Position numbers and translations under genes: made by a program
In this document: one piece after another, positions 37,350 through 46,208 of the stretch
Layout of the letters: each line of letters starts with the position of its first letter
Numbering within the stretch: position 1 is the stretch's first letter
Assembly: GCA_003142355.1 (NCBI GenBank)
Contig: PLMF01000427.1
Coordinates: 1 to 64,000, forward strand
DNA length: 64,000 nt
Reading direction: 5' to 3'
Origin: Bryobacterales bacterium
Lineage (GTDB): Bacteria > Acidobacteriota > Terriglobia > Bryobacterales > Bryobacteraceae
The notes under the pieces: model-generated
Told to the model about the DNA's origin: nothing
Database searches by the model: none
Seen by the model: only the letters and a program-made list of their open reading frames with translations

Positions 37350-40300
37350 GTGAAACGATTATCGAACATTGTCGAAGCCGTCCTTTTTGTTGTTGGAATC
37401 GCCGGGATGCTGTGTGCCGGTTCCGCGTGGGCACAGACACCGCAATTTGCTCAGGTGTCACCGCTGTACTTCACGATGCCTGTAGGCTCCAACCCGCTGC
37501 CGCAGACCCTAACCATGGTCAGCACCGGAACGGCCTTCTCCTTCAACGCGCCGACAGCCCAAACTGCTGGCGGCGGCGACTGGTTGAAGGTCACTGGGAC
37601 CTCGTGTATTAATTCTAGCTCGTACTATAACAACACGCCAGCGGCATGCTCGGTCAGCGTGAACGCCACGACGCTGTCGGCAGGCAATTACTCTGGACAG
37701 GTCGTATTTAGCAACGGAGGGACCGCCATGACCGTGCCTGTCACACTGACAGTGGTGGGCGTAGGCGTGCCATTTTTCGGCGGTGTTGCAGGCGGGTTGA
37801 ACTTCGTCTCGGGAAGCGGTTTCAGTCCGGCGCCGCAAAACGTTCAGATCAACAATGCCGACACTGGAGTGCTGAACTGGACGGCGGCGGTGAGCACGTT
37901 TAGAACCACCACGGCTGGGAACGTCAACTGGCTCAGTACTTCTGTCACGAGCGGAATTGCCCCTTCGATTGTGACTGTGAGTGTATTGCCTCAGGGTTTG
38001 CCGGCAGGAATCTACCTCGGGCAGGTCTTGTTCCAGGCTGCTAGTGGCAGCGTCACCATTCCGGTGAGTTTGGTCGTGGTCGATAGCAAGACCCTTACGT
38101 TTCAACAAGTACCCAGCATCAACTTCACGATGCCTGTGGGCTCCAACCCGCTGGCGCAGACCCTGACTATCGTTAGTACGGGAAGTGACTTCTCCTTCAA
38201 CGCCCCGACAGCACAAACTGCTCGCGGCGGAGACTGGTTGAAGGTCACTGGGACCTCGTGTGTCAATTCTAGTTCGTACTATAACAATACACCAGCGGCA
38301 TGCTCGGTCGGCGTGGACGCCACGACGCTGTCGGCTGGCATATACGCCGGACAGGTCGTATTTACAAACGGATCGACCGCGATGACCGTGTCTATCACAC
38401 TGACGGTGAAGGGCGCAGGCGTGCCATTTTTCGGCGGTGTTGCAGGCGGCCTGAGCTTCGTCTCGGGAAGCGGTTTCAGTCCGGCACCGCAAAACGTTCA
38501 GATCAACAATGCCGGCACTGGGGTGCTGAACTGGACAGCGGCGGTGAGCACGTTTAGAACCACCACGGCTGGGAACGTCGACTGGCTCAGTACTTCTGTC
38601 ACGAGCGGAATTGCCCCTTCGATTGTGACGGTGAGTGTTTCGCCTCAGGGTTTGCCGGCAGGAATTTATCTCGGGCAGGTCTTGTTCCAGGCTGCTAGTG
38701 GCAGCGTCACCATCCCGGTGAGTTTGGTGGTCGTCGATAGCAAGACCTTTACATTTCAACAAGTGCCCAGTGTTAGCTTCACGACGTCTGTGGGCTCCAA
38801 CCCGCTGGCGCAGACCGTAACTATGGTGAGTACAGGAACGGCCTTCTCGTTCAACGCGCCGACAGCCCAAACTGCTGGCGGCGGCGACTGGTTGAAGGTC
38901 ACTGGGACCTCGTGTATCAACTCTAGTTCGTACTATAACAACACGCCAGCGGCATGCTCGATCAGCGTAAACGCCACGACGCTGTCAGCCGGCATATACG
39001 CCGGGCAGGTCGTATTCAACAACGGATCGACCGCGATGATAGTGCCCGTGACATTGACGGTCGGGGGGGCAGGCATACCGTTTTTCGGCGGTGTTGCAGG
39101 TGGGTTGAGCTTCGTCTCGGGAAGCGGCTTCAGTGCCGCGCCACAAAGCGTCCAGCTCAACAATGCCGGCACTGGGGTGCTGAACTGGACGGCGGCGGTG
39201 AGCATGTTTAGAACCAGCACGGTTGTAATAGCTGGTCAGTTTAGCGATGTCAACTGGCTCAGTACTTCTGCCACGAGCGGGATTGCCCCTTCGATTGTGA
39301 CGGTGAGTGTCTCGCCTCAGGGTTTGCCGGCAGGAATCTACCTCGGGCAGGTCTTGTTCCAGGCTGCTAGTGGCAGCGTCACCATTCCGGTGAGTTTGGT
39401 GGTGGTCGATAGCAAGACCTTTACATTTCAACAAGTGCCCAGCGTTAATTTCACGATGCCTGTGGGCTCCAACCCACTGGCGCAGACCGTAACTATGGTC
39501 AGTACCGGAACTGCCTTCTCCTTCGATGCTGCGACGGCACAAACCGCCAGCGGCGGAGACTGGTTGAAGGTCACTGGGACCTCGTGTATTAATTCTAGTT
39601 CGTACTATAACAACACGCCAGCGGCATGCTCGATCAGCGTGAACGCCACGACGCTGTCAGCCGGCATATACTCCGGAGAGGTCGTGTTTAGCAACGGATC
39701 GACCGCGATGATAGTGCCCGTGACATTGACGGTCGAAGGGGCAGGCATGCCATTTTTCGGCGGTGTTGCAGGCGGGTTGAGTTTCGTCTCGGGAAGCGGC
39801 TTCAGTCCGGCGCCGCAAAACGTTCAACTCAACAATGCCGGCACTGGGGTGCTGAACTGGACAGCGGCGGTGAGCACGTTTAGAACCAGCACAGTTGTGG
39901 TAGCTGGTCAATTCACTGACGTCAACTGGCTCAGCGCTTCTGCCACGAGCGGGATTGCCCCTTCGATTGTGACCGTGAGTGTTTCGCCTCAGGGTCTGCC
40001 GACAGGAATTTACCTCGGGCAAATTCTGTTCCAGGCTGCTAGTGGCAGCGTCACCATTCCGGTGAGTTTGGTGGTCGTCGACAGCAAGACCTTTACATTT
40101 CAACAAATGCCCAGCGTTAACTTCACGATGCCTGTGGGCTCCAACCCACTGGCGCAGACCGTAACTATCGCCAGTACAGGAACAGCCTTCTCCTTCAACG
40201 CTCCGACGGCACAAACCGCTGGCGGCGGCGACTGGTTGAAGGTCACTGGGACCTCGTGTATTAATTCTAGCTCGTACTATAACAACACGCCAGCGGCATG

Positions 40301-41165
40301 CACGATCAGCGTGAGCGCCGCGACGCTGCCAGCCGGCATTTACATCGGTCAGGTCACCTTCAACAACGGATCGACTGCGATGACCGTGCCCGTCACACTG
40401 ACGGTCGGCAATCCCGGTTCCGGCGGAAACAAACCGGTCATCAGGGCGGCGAATGGCGTGGTCAATGGCGCCAGTTTCCTTGCGGGAATCGTGCCTGGTT
40501 CTTTTGCAACCATCTTCGGGACCAATCTTGCTTCCACCACCACCGGCAAGGATTGGGGTGGTTACGTCACCAACGGGCAACTGCCGACCCAGATCGACGG
40601 CGTAAGCGTGAGCATTGGCGGAAAACCGGCATACATCGAATACATCCGGCAGGACCAAATCAACGTACAGGTGCCCGATGCGGGAGTGGGGCCGGTGCAG
40701 GTGACCGTAACCAATTCCAACGGCACAAGCGACGCGGTCACGGTAACTTCTCAACAGTTCGGCCCGGCATTCTTCCTGTTCGGGAGTAAATACGCAGTGG
40801 CGCAGCATTACCCCGATTATGGGTACAGCTCCAACCCCAGCGTGGTTCCCGGCGCGGTTGCGGCCAAGCCCGGCGATATCCTCATCCTCTGGGGCACGGG
40901 TTTTGGGCCGACCAACCCGGCGGTCCCCGCCGGGTTGGTGCCACCGCCCACCGGCCCGAGTGTAACCGGTGGCGGAGTTCCGGTTACCGTCACGGTGGGC
41001 GGCGTCAACGCCCGGTTGATTTCCGCCGTCCTGAGCCCGTACACCGCGGTTTACCAGATCGCGATACAGCTTCCGAGCTCGCTCCCGAACGGCGACGTCC
41101 CAATCAAGGCGAGCATCGGCAGTTATCAATCGCCGGATAACGTGCCCATCTACGTGCAGAACTGA
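37350..41165 (+). CDS. Large secreted repeat protein with Solibacter-type C-terminal domain
   Basis: This is a 1271-residue protein. It starts with GTG at 37350, with AGGAGG 5 bp upstream. It has a signal peptide (LFVVGIAGMLCAGSAWAQ), then 4.5 copies of a roughly 220-residue beta-sandwich-like repeat, each with markers FTMPVGSNPLAQT, GGDWLKVTGTSCINSS, FFGGVAGGL and LPAGIYLGQVLFQAASGS. The C-terminal 230 residues form the domain first described in Solibacter proteins (TIGR03437-type): VVNGASF, PGSFATIFGTNLA, then GDILILWGTGFGPTNP. Each repeat has two Cys (in TSC and AAC), probably a disulfide. It is likely a cell-surface or extracellular adhesion or matrix protein; function unknown. Confidence 0.82.
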   Translation: MKRLSNIVEAVLFVVGIAGMLCAGSAWAQTPQFAQVSPLYFTMPVGSNPLPQTLTMVSTGTAFSFNAPTAQTAGGGDWLKVTGTSCINSSSYYNNTPAACSVSVNATTLSAGNYSGQVVFSNGGTAMTVPVTLTVVGVGVPFFGGVAGGLNFVSGSGFSPAPQNVQINNADTGVLNWTAAVSTFRTTTAGNVNWLSTSVTSGIAPSIVTVSVLPQGLPAGIYLGQVLFQAASGSVTIPVSLVVVDSKTLTFQQVPSINFTMPVGSNPLAQTLTIVSTGSDFSFNAPTAQTARGGDWLKVTGTSCVNSSSYYNNTPAACSVGVDATTLSAGIYAGQVVFTNGSTAMTVSITLTVKGAGVPFFGGVAGGLSFVSGSGFSPAPQNVQINNAGTGVLNWTAAVSTFRTTTAGNVDWLSTSVTSGIAPSIVTVSVSPQGLPAGIYLGQVLFQAASGSVTIPVSLVVVDSKTFTFQQVPSVSFTTSVGSNPLAQTVTMVSTGTAFSFNAPTAQTAGGGDWLKVTGTSCINSSSYYNNTPAACSISVNATTLSAGIYAGQVVFNNGSTAMIVPVTLTVGGAGIPFFGGVAGGLSFVSGSGFSAAPQSVQLNNAGTGVLNWTAAVSMFRTSTVVIAGQFSDVNWLSTSATSGIAPSIVTVSVSPQGLPAGIYLGQVLFQAASGSVTIPVSLVVVDSKTFTFQQVPSVNFTMPVGSNPLAQTVTMVSTGTAFSFDAATAQTASGGDWLKVTGTSCINSSSYYNNTPAACSISVNATTLSAGIYSGEVVFSNGSTAMIVPVTLTVEGAGMPFFGGVAGGLSFVSGSGFSPAPQNVQLNNAGTGVLNWTAAVSTFRTSTVVVAGQFTDVNWLSASATSGIAPSIVTVSVSPQGLPTGIYLGQILFQAASGSVTIPVSLVVVDSKTFTFQQMPSVNFTMPVGSNPLAQTVTIASTGTAFSFNAPTAQTAGGGDWLKVTGTSCINSSSYYNNTPAACTISVSAATLPAGIYIGQVTFNNGSTAMTVPVTLTVGNPGSGGNKPVIRAANGVVNGASFLAGIVPGSFATIFGTNLASTTTGKDWGGYVTNGQLPTQIDGVSVSIGGKPAYIEYIRQDQINVQVPDAGVGPVQVTVTNSNGTSDAVTVTSQQFGPAFFLFGSKYAVAQHYPDYGYSSNPSVVPGAVAAKPGDILILWGTGFGPTNPAVPAGLVPPPTGPSVTGGGVPVTVTVGGVNARLISAVLSPYTAVYQIAIQLPSSLPNGDVPIKASIGSYQSPDNVPIYVQN
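37443..40410 (+). repeat. Near-identical 650-670 bp coding repeats
   Basis: Units begin near 37443, 38100, 38752, 39422 and 40092; the last is a half unit. Long stretches are identical at DNA level between units. Units three and four share a 12- to 18-bp in-frame insertion encoding VVIAGQF or VVVAGQF that units one and two lack. This is recombination-prone and could also be an assembly hazard. Confidence 0.85.
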
Positions 41166-41885
41166 CCGCCGTTGCCGCGGAGAACACACTCGTCCGAAAG
41201 AGATGTCCTCTACCTTGCAGGGGAGGAATTCCACCGACGAGAGATTGAATTGGTGGCGCAAAACTGTAATCAAAGGTCACACAAGTCGCGTTTCTACCTC
41301 CGCAGATGGCGCCGCGAGAGTCCTCGAGCGGTCGCATGTCCGCAAAGGACTCGTAGATGTTTTTCCGAACGTGGTTGTAGAGGGCGCCGATTCTGTCCGT
41401 TGGGGCAGCCGGAATCTGCAACGGGAAATCGCAAACCTGCCGTATGTGTTAGAGCTTGAGCCACGGAGCCGTGCCGCTTCCTGGCGGATTTTGCCAATCT
41501 CCTCTTGATTCGGCTCGACCCCCATTTGAGCTGGTCCTTCAGTTCGATTCGCCACCGCGAGAGGCCGGGCTTCTCTGCTAAAGGCGTACGACGCGGCCAC
41601 CGTATTCGCGGCGCACTGGGGGGATTCTGGGGGTACCTCGGCGTCCACACTTGGGTAAATTCGGGTAAGGATGGGTAAATTTACAAAACGGCCCTGGCTC
41701 GGGCGCGGCGCGGCAACTGGCGTGTTTTGTAAGGGGTGCGTTGAAACTAAAGGACTTGTTCTGGCTCCCCGTCGTGGACACGTTTCGAACTTTGGTGGCC
41801 TATCCACCGCCGGCGGTTATAGCCGCTTTCCAGTAGATTCAACCACCTGCGCCAGGTTAATGGATCCAGGGCGGATCGCGGGTCG

Positions 41886-41902
41886 TCAGGACTCGAACCT
41901 GA
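41886..41902 (-). other. tRNA T-arm-like sequence, probable 3' relic
   Basis: On the minus strand this reads TCAGG-TTCGAGT-CCTGA: a perfect 5-bp stem around a canonical T loop. The following bases could be an acceptor strand, but I find no matching 5' acceptor strand or anticodon arm upstream, so I do not call a tRNA gene. A 3' tRNA fragment left by integration is one explanation. Confidence 0.35.
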
Positions 41903-42154
41903 CAGGGACGGTTCCGAAGGGTAGCGGCGCGTGCTAAGCGGTTGTGTTTTCAGTGTGCGCCAGAAGCCTTTGTCCAAGCAGTACCGGGCGCATTCTCCCG
42001 GGAGTCTTGCACGGAGAGGCTTGCTGCCGCAAAATCGTTGCCGTTGTGGTATGCCTCCGACCCCGCCCTTCGCACCCCGGCGCTCCTCGTTTCATGAGCG
42101 GCGGCCCTTGCGCCGCCCTCCTCATGGCTTGCAGAAAGATCTTTGGAACTGATG

Positions 42155-42171
42155 GAGGGATTTGAACCCGC
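42155..42171 (-). other. Second tRNA T-arm-like sequence, probable 3' relic
   Basis: On the minus strand this reads GCGGG-TTCAAAT-CCCTC, a T arm with one mismatch, followed 3' by CATCAGTTCCA, which ends in a CCA-like acceptor tail. No complementary 5' half is seen within 100 bp upstream. It resembles a tRNA 3' end without the rest of the gene, as at integration sites. Confidence 0.35.
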
Positions 42172-42747
42172 ACCCGAACCATGACGACCGATGGCCGGGG
42201 GCGGGGCGCGCGTCCAGACATTGTCGGCGCGTCTCGCCGTAATGTTCGCAGAAGCAGAATAGGTGCACGGACTGGCCAATTACGAATTCACGGGAGCGGC
42301 ATCCACTCTGTCCACTGGGACCATTCTTCAAACACTTACGCGCGGTGTGTGTCCACTGATCCCACGAAATAACGCCTGAATCTATTGGCATTGCCACCAG
42401 TTTTGCCACCATGAGTCTACGGATGTCGCCAGCTTTCGCCGGTACGAGCTGGCACGAAGCATCGGGCTCGCGGGGATCCCCTTGACTGTTCGGCGCACCT
42501 GATCAATTCATCACAGGTGCCATGCATTTCGACCAATCGCCCTACTTCAACATGACCCTCGAGGCCTGTCGTCGTGCCGGTGGCGTCGGCGGCCGTCGAT
42601 CCGGGCGCATCCGCCGCCTCCGCAAGGATAACCTGTTGCCCGTTCCGGACGTAAACTCGCCGGAGCCGCCGATCGAATCGGCAAGCCAGGCCATCGAGCG
42701 CATCGATGCATTGTGTCCCTGGCTGGTCGGCTGTGAGCGCCGCGCTA

Positions 42748-43142
42748 CGCGATGCTTATAGCGGTTCCAGAGACGATTCGGACAGGTCGACGCCGGCGCA
42801 GATGGGCGGACCGCCAGGTGGCCACACGTCTCCCTCCAGAACAGACACCATAGCTCCATCCGCGGCAACTCTTCGCAACGTAGCTCCTCCGCAGGGGAAC
42901 TCCGCAATGCCGATATGTTGGCTCGTCCCGATGGAGCGTCGTGTCGAGCGCGGTGTTGGGGTCCCCGCAGTCCGCGAACCACGCGTCCTGAAACGTCGCG
43001 AAATGACCCCAGCAGTAACCCTCGACACAAACATACCGAGCCGGGTTTCCAGGGACATTAGATAAGCATTTCGATAACATGCCTTAACGGCGCGATACCA
43101 GCCACCCTTCCGGCGCGGGGGGTCTCCACTGTTGTCGATCAT
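42748..43142 (-). pseudogene. Frameshifted gene of unknown function
   Basis: Starting at ATG 43142, the minus strand encodes MIDNSGDPPRRKGGWYRAVK then ACYRNA. Around 43070-43080 the plausible coding frame shifts by one and continues as RYVCVEGYCWGHF, QDAWFADCGD, ALDTT and HCGVPLRRSYVAK. The combined pattern (C-x-x-NA, then CVEGY, then AWFAD, then LD-T, then GVPL) resembles a family of small proteins of phages and mobile DNA whose function is unknown to me. A single indel would restore one frame. It could be a real pseudogene or a sequencing error. Confidence 0.5.
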
Positions 43143-43990
43143 CAGAAAACGTAGTTTTCTGAGCTTTGGCCGATCATAGGGAGGACCGGCGACAGCATCC
43201 GCGCCGAAGGCGCAATCATCCGTCCGATCATCCGTGGAGTATCGTGGTGAGAGTTGACCCGGCGTCATGACAACGGACTGTTCTATTGACGGCCGTCGCC
43301 CGCGCAGGTGTGGTGACCCCAGTTGCAACGCGGTGTTTACTCTCTGTCGTAGCTGTGACCGGGCCAGCGTTATTGCAGCGCGGCCTGTAGGAAGCGAATG
43401 CGGCAACAGCAACTCCTGGCGGCGGGCCGCCGATACCAAGCCTCGGACGTAGGCAGGGTGAATCATTGCCGTCGCCAGCAAGACTATCGACAACGTCAAT
43501 GTCGCCCCCGCGTGACGCATCAGGGTCCTGTTTCGATCACTACCTCGCGGCCTACAGGGCCCGCCAACCTCGCTCGATGTGTCGTTTGTGGCCGCGAGAT
43601 TCGTTGGATCAACCCGTTCTACTGGCTTTCGCGGCGTAGACGGAGAGCCCGGCCCCGGTCGCCAACCGGCTAAGCGTCCAGATTTCTACGTTTCCCGATG
43701 ATTTGGCGGATGCGCGGGGCTTCTCCTGGAACATGGTCGGCGGGTTGACGGCCATGATTCCTTTCCAAACATTACTATCAGGCACACGGAGAAGGTGAAG
43801 TTCGCGCGTGGTTCACGCCCGCATCAGACCATACTTCAACATGTCGCCATCGCCGCCTGCCGTCGCGTCGGTGCCCATGCGACGGCCAAAATGGGCCGGC
43901 AGCATCAACCTGAACAGATTTCGAACTGGAGGATGGTCAGTGGATTGGCGTCCAACTCACCTAGTAATCGGGCATAATAAGGTGAGGACC
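43143..43990. other. No gene recognised
   Basis: About 850 bp between the frameshifted gene and mntA. A frame with a signal-like start crosses part of it on the minus strand, but it is not supported beyond the frameshifted segment. A 30-bp stretch near 43828 (TACTTCAACATG, then CGCCTGCCGTCG) resembles one near 42541, suggesting an old duplication. Confidence 0.3.
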
Positions 43991-44305
43991 ATGAACCGCA
44001 TGCTCCAACTCGGTGATGCACAGGTCGATGAGACCAAGCTGTCGGATCTCTGCCGGCGGTACCGCGTCTCGGAGCTCTCTTTTTTCGGGTCCGCGGCCCG
44101 CGGCGAGATGCGTCCCGACAGCGATATCGACGTAATGGTCGAATTTGACCCCGGTGCGCGCATTGGGCTCCTCAAGTTCGAATCGCTGAGTGAGGACTTG
44201 GCAGCTTTGGTCGGGCGCAAGGTCGATCTGGTGACCAAGCGCGGCCTTAAGCCGTGGATACGCCCGCACGTTCTCAAAGAGGCCCGCGTCATCTATGCGG
44301 CATGA
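43991..44305 (+). CDS. mntA: MntA-type nucleotidyltransferase antitoxin
   Basis: This is a 104-residue protein. ATG 43991 is preceded by AAGGTGAGG. The minimal nucleotidyltransferase motif is complete: GSAARGEMRPDSDIDVMVEF, that is GS-x10-DxD. In MntA-HepT systems the MntA protein adds AMP to a tyrosine of the HepT toxin and so blocks it. It overlaps the following hepT gene by 11 bp, the standard antitoxin-first arrangement. It stands alone in a gene-poor scar region, as expected for a mobile stability module. Confidence 0.88.
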   Translation: MNRMLQLGDAQVDETKLSDLCRRYRVSELSFFGSAARGEMRPDSDIDVMVEFDPGARIGLLKFESLSEDLAALVGRKVDLVTKRGLKPWIRPHVLKEARVIYAA

Positions 44306-44651
44306 AGTCTCGTTTTTGAGAGACATCCTCGCAGCTTCCAGCAAGATCGAGGGGATCGCCGCCGCGACATCAGAGGGGTCTTTTCTCCGCGATGAGGTTC
44401 TGCCAGCGGCAGTCCTGCACCATCTGACCGTGATAGGCGAAGCCATCAACCGCCTGTCGCCGGAACTCCGGGAGCGGCACCCGGAAGTGCCATGGCAACA
44501 GATCGTAGCAGTCCGCCACAGGATCGTGCACGCCTACTTTGATTTGGATTGGCAGATCCTTTGGAATGCGGCAACGGATGACGTTCCGCAGCTACGCAGG
44601 CAGATTCACCTAATACTCGAAAGTGAGTTTCCAGAATCGGGTATTGCCTGA
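44295..44651 (+). CDS. hepT: HepT-type HEPN RNase toxin
   Basis: This is a 118-residue helical HEPN-domain protein. The active-site motif R-x4-H-x-Y is intact in AVRHRIVHAYFDLDW, where the Tyr is the residue AMPylated by MntA in characterised pairs. Upstream helices match the family (FLRDEVLPAAVLHHLTVIGE, then AINRLSPELRERHPEVPW). It overlaps mntA by 11 bp. HepT proteins are predicted or shown to cut RNA. All active-site residues appear present, so the module should be functional. Confidence 0.88.
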   Translation: MRHEVSFLRDILAASSKIEGIAAATSEGSFLRDEVLPAAVLHHLTVIGEAINRLSPELRERHPEVPWQQIVAVRHRIVHAYFDLDWQILWNAATDDVPQLRRQIHLILESEFPESGIA

Positions 44652-45034
44652 GGTTGTCCATTGACGCGACCAGTCGAGCAGTGGCCAGGATTGCGCGGCC
44701 GGGCGATGGCCGCGAGTCCGTACGACGGCAATGTGGCGACAAATAAGGCGGAATTCGGCGGCGGACCGCCCTATTCTGCCTTATCCTCTGGTGGCGGGCC
44801 AGCGGGCCGAACGACCAGACAAGTCCCAGCGGACTCGCGGGACAGTTTTCCAACAGAACCAATCGCTTGCGAGTGCGTAATCACCGTGGTGGCTTCCTGC
44901 GAGGTACTCCGGAGAGCATGCAAGAGAGATGTTATCGTTTTTGTGCCGAGTACAGAAGACGACGGAGAGAATCGCGCCTTGTATTTTGGCCAGATGAACC
45001 GCGCGGGCGCTGCCGAGCGCCACAAGCCTCGATC
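44652..45034. other. No gene recognised
   Basis: About 380 bp after hepT with no convincing gene, RNA or repeat on either strand. It ends at the start of the Rrf2 duplicate. Confidence 0.35.
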
Positions 45035-45354
45035 CTAGATGTCCCAATTGTGAGTGTAGGTCGTCTGCTTTTCCGCCCATTCGCGAACGATTGAGACGAA
45101 ATTGACGCCGTCCACGATCCCGGCGCTTTTGTCGACGTTGCGCCACAATTCGCTGAATGGGGTCTCGCGCTGTTGGTCCTTCTGTTTCCGCGAGGAGCCG
45201 TCGACGAACCGCAGCACCTCACCAACGGTAATCGCCTCCGGAAGCCGTGCCAGGTGGCAGCTGCCAGCCACGCCCCGGTGCGACTACACGAAGCCGCCCT
45301 GTTTCAGCGACGATATAATCGACTCCAGTTTTCTGGGGATCTTTTGCCGCTTCG
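45035..45354 (-). pseudogene. Truncated, nonsense-mutated copy of the rrf2 gene
   Basis: The minus strand matches the intact rrf2 gene at 55765-56184 nearly base for base from its stop up to about codon 33; the N-terminal helix-turn-helix half is absent. Inside the copied part a GAG codon has become TAG (in V-E-S), and one codon is deleted near LESIL. The upstream end joins directly to the CpcT/CpeT-like gene in another frame. It is therefore a non-functional duplicate left by a rearrangement. Confidence 0.85.
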
Positions 45355-46007
45355 GCGCGCTTCCTGAAGATGTGGCCAATGACGCCGGGCGGCGGGCCCC
45401 AGCGGTGCGAGGCGCTGTCGTCAAAACCCTGGTCGAGAGAAGTCAGAGTGCCTGGCGTGAGCTCGGAATAGCTGAAGACGTGGGTGGCCCCGCGAACCTC
45501 GGTGTGGCAGGACCCACCGGCGCCGGCCGATCCCTTGTAGAGTTCCCGGTCCACCCGGACCCAGGTGAGTTCGCATCCGGCTTCCCGGCTCAGGCGCTCG
45601 TGCGTCAAGGCGCGGAGCTTTTCGGGCGTCGCGCTTACCAGGTCGGCAGGGTTGGCGATGCGGTAGTCCCATAGCGTCGCCGCGCCGGAAGTTCCTGCAT
45701 CCAGGACGAGCACGCGCTGTCGGTAGGGTTGTGCCAACTGGCCGTCCAGAGCCTGCTCCAGGTAGAAGACCGGCTTCCCCGCGAAGCCGAGGCTCTCGCC
45801 ATCGAGCGCGACGATCGTGAGAACGGCTCGCACATGGCGGTAGGGGGTGCCGCGGGCTTCGTCGTCGCCAGCCTGTCGAAAGGTGTCGTAGGAGCCGGGA
45901 AGCCATCTGGCAAAGTCCGAAAAGCCGGCGGGCTCGGGGGCTGCTGCACGGCCGAGGGAGAAAGCGGCTACCAGGGGGAAGAAGTACCGGGTGACTCTGT
46001 GCACCAT
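45219..46007 (-). CDS. CpcT/CpeT-like protein with altered C-terminus
   Basis: This is a 262-residue protein with a signal peptide (YFFPLVAAFSLGRAAA). Residues of about 28-215 match the CpcT/CpeT fold: FARWLPGSYDTF, VFYLEQAL, PYRQRVLVL, the GCELTW region, GSCHTEV and DQGFDD. In cyanobacteria this family attaches bilins to phycobiliproteins, but non-phototrophs carry exported relatives of unknown role. The last 45 codons (from about 45354 down) are an out-of-frame reading of the Rrf2 duplicate, so the native stop has been lost through the rearrangement. The core domain seems complete and may still fold. Confidence 0.65.
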   Translation of the reverse strand: MVHRVTRYFFPLVAAFSLGRAAAPEPAGFSDFARWLPGSYDTFRQAGDDEARGTPYRHVRAVLTIVALDGESLGFAGKPVFYLEQALDGQLAQPYRQRVLVLDAGTSGAATLWDYRIANPADLVSATPEKLRALTHERLSREAGCELTWVRVDRELYKGSAGAGGSCHTEVRGATHVFSYSELTPGTLTSLDQGFDDSASHRWGPPPGVIGHIFRKRAEAAKDPQKTGVDYIVAETGRLRVVAPGRGWQLPPGTASGGDYRW

Positions 46008-46044
46008 ATTTGCATCATACCCGATAGGCTTACGGTAGAATCGC

Positions 46045-46074
46045 TTGACATTTCGGACTGGAATGGACTATTCT
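46045..46074 (+). promoter_or_regulatory. Candidate sigma-70 promoter for the TolB/TonB/M28 operon
   Basis: A perfect TTGACA (46045-46050) and TATTCT (46069-46074) lie 18 bp apart, upstream of the GTG start at 46209. The implied leader is about 130 bases. It is the best-matching promoter in this intergenic region. Confidence 0.4.
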
Positions 46075-46208
46075 CTATCGAGATGTATACGATTAGACAA
46101 TTTGAGATTGTCGCGCAGAGCCACCAGTGCTCGTCGAGTCTGTGTTGCCGCCGCCCCTGAATTCCAGGTTGTCTTCGTCCCCAAAACCAATATCTGAATG
46201 GAGTCAAT

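Larger units (their letters stand above)
41166..42747. other. Gene-poor stretch with tRNA-arm-like relics
   Basis: No reliable protein gene is seen in about 1.6 kb. Open frames on both strands lack family motifs and start signals. Two tRNA T-arm-like sequences occur on the minus strand at 41886-41902 and 42155-42171 (listed separately). A short G/T-rich repeat (GGGTAAATTCGGGTAAGGATGGGTAAATTT-like) lies near 41653-41682. I read this as a scar region from lost or decayed inserted DNA. Confidence 0.4.

Noticed and set aside
37443..40410. Repeats as a CRISPR array
   Set aside because: The units are about 660 bp, in frame and coding; there are no short repeats with unique spacers and no cas genes in the window.
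39657..41273. A 538-codon minus-strand frame opposite the repeat protein
   Set aside because: It repeats with the same period as the plus-strand repeat gene, is low complexity and is the antisense shadow of a signal-peptide-bearing protein.
41840..42240. Complete tRNA genes on the minus strand
   Set aside because: T-arm-like sequences are present, but I could not find matching acceptor 5' strands, D arms or anticodon arms in the expected places.
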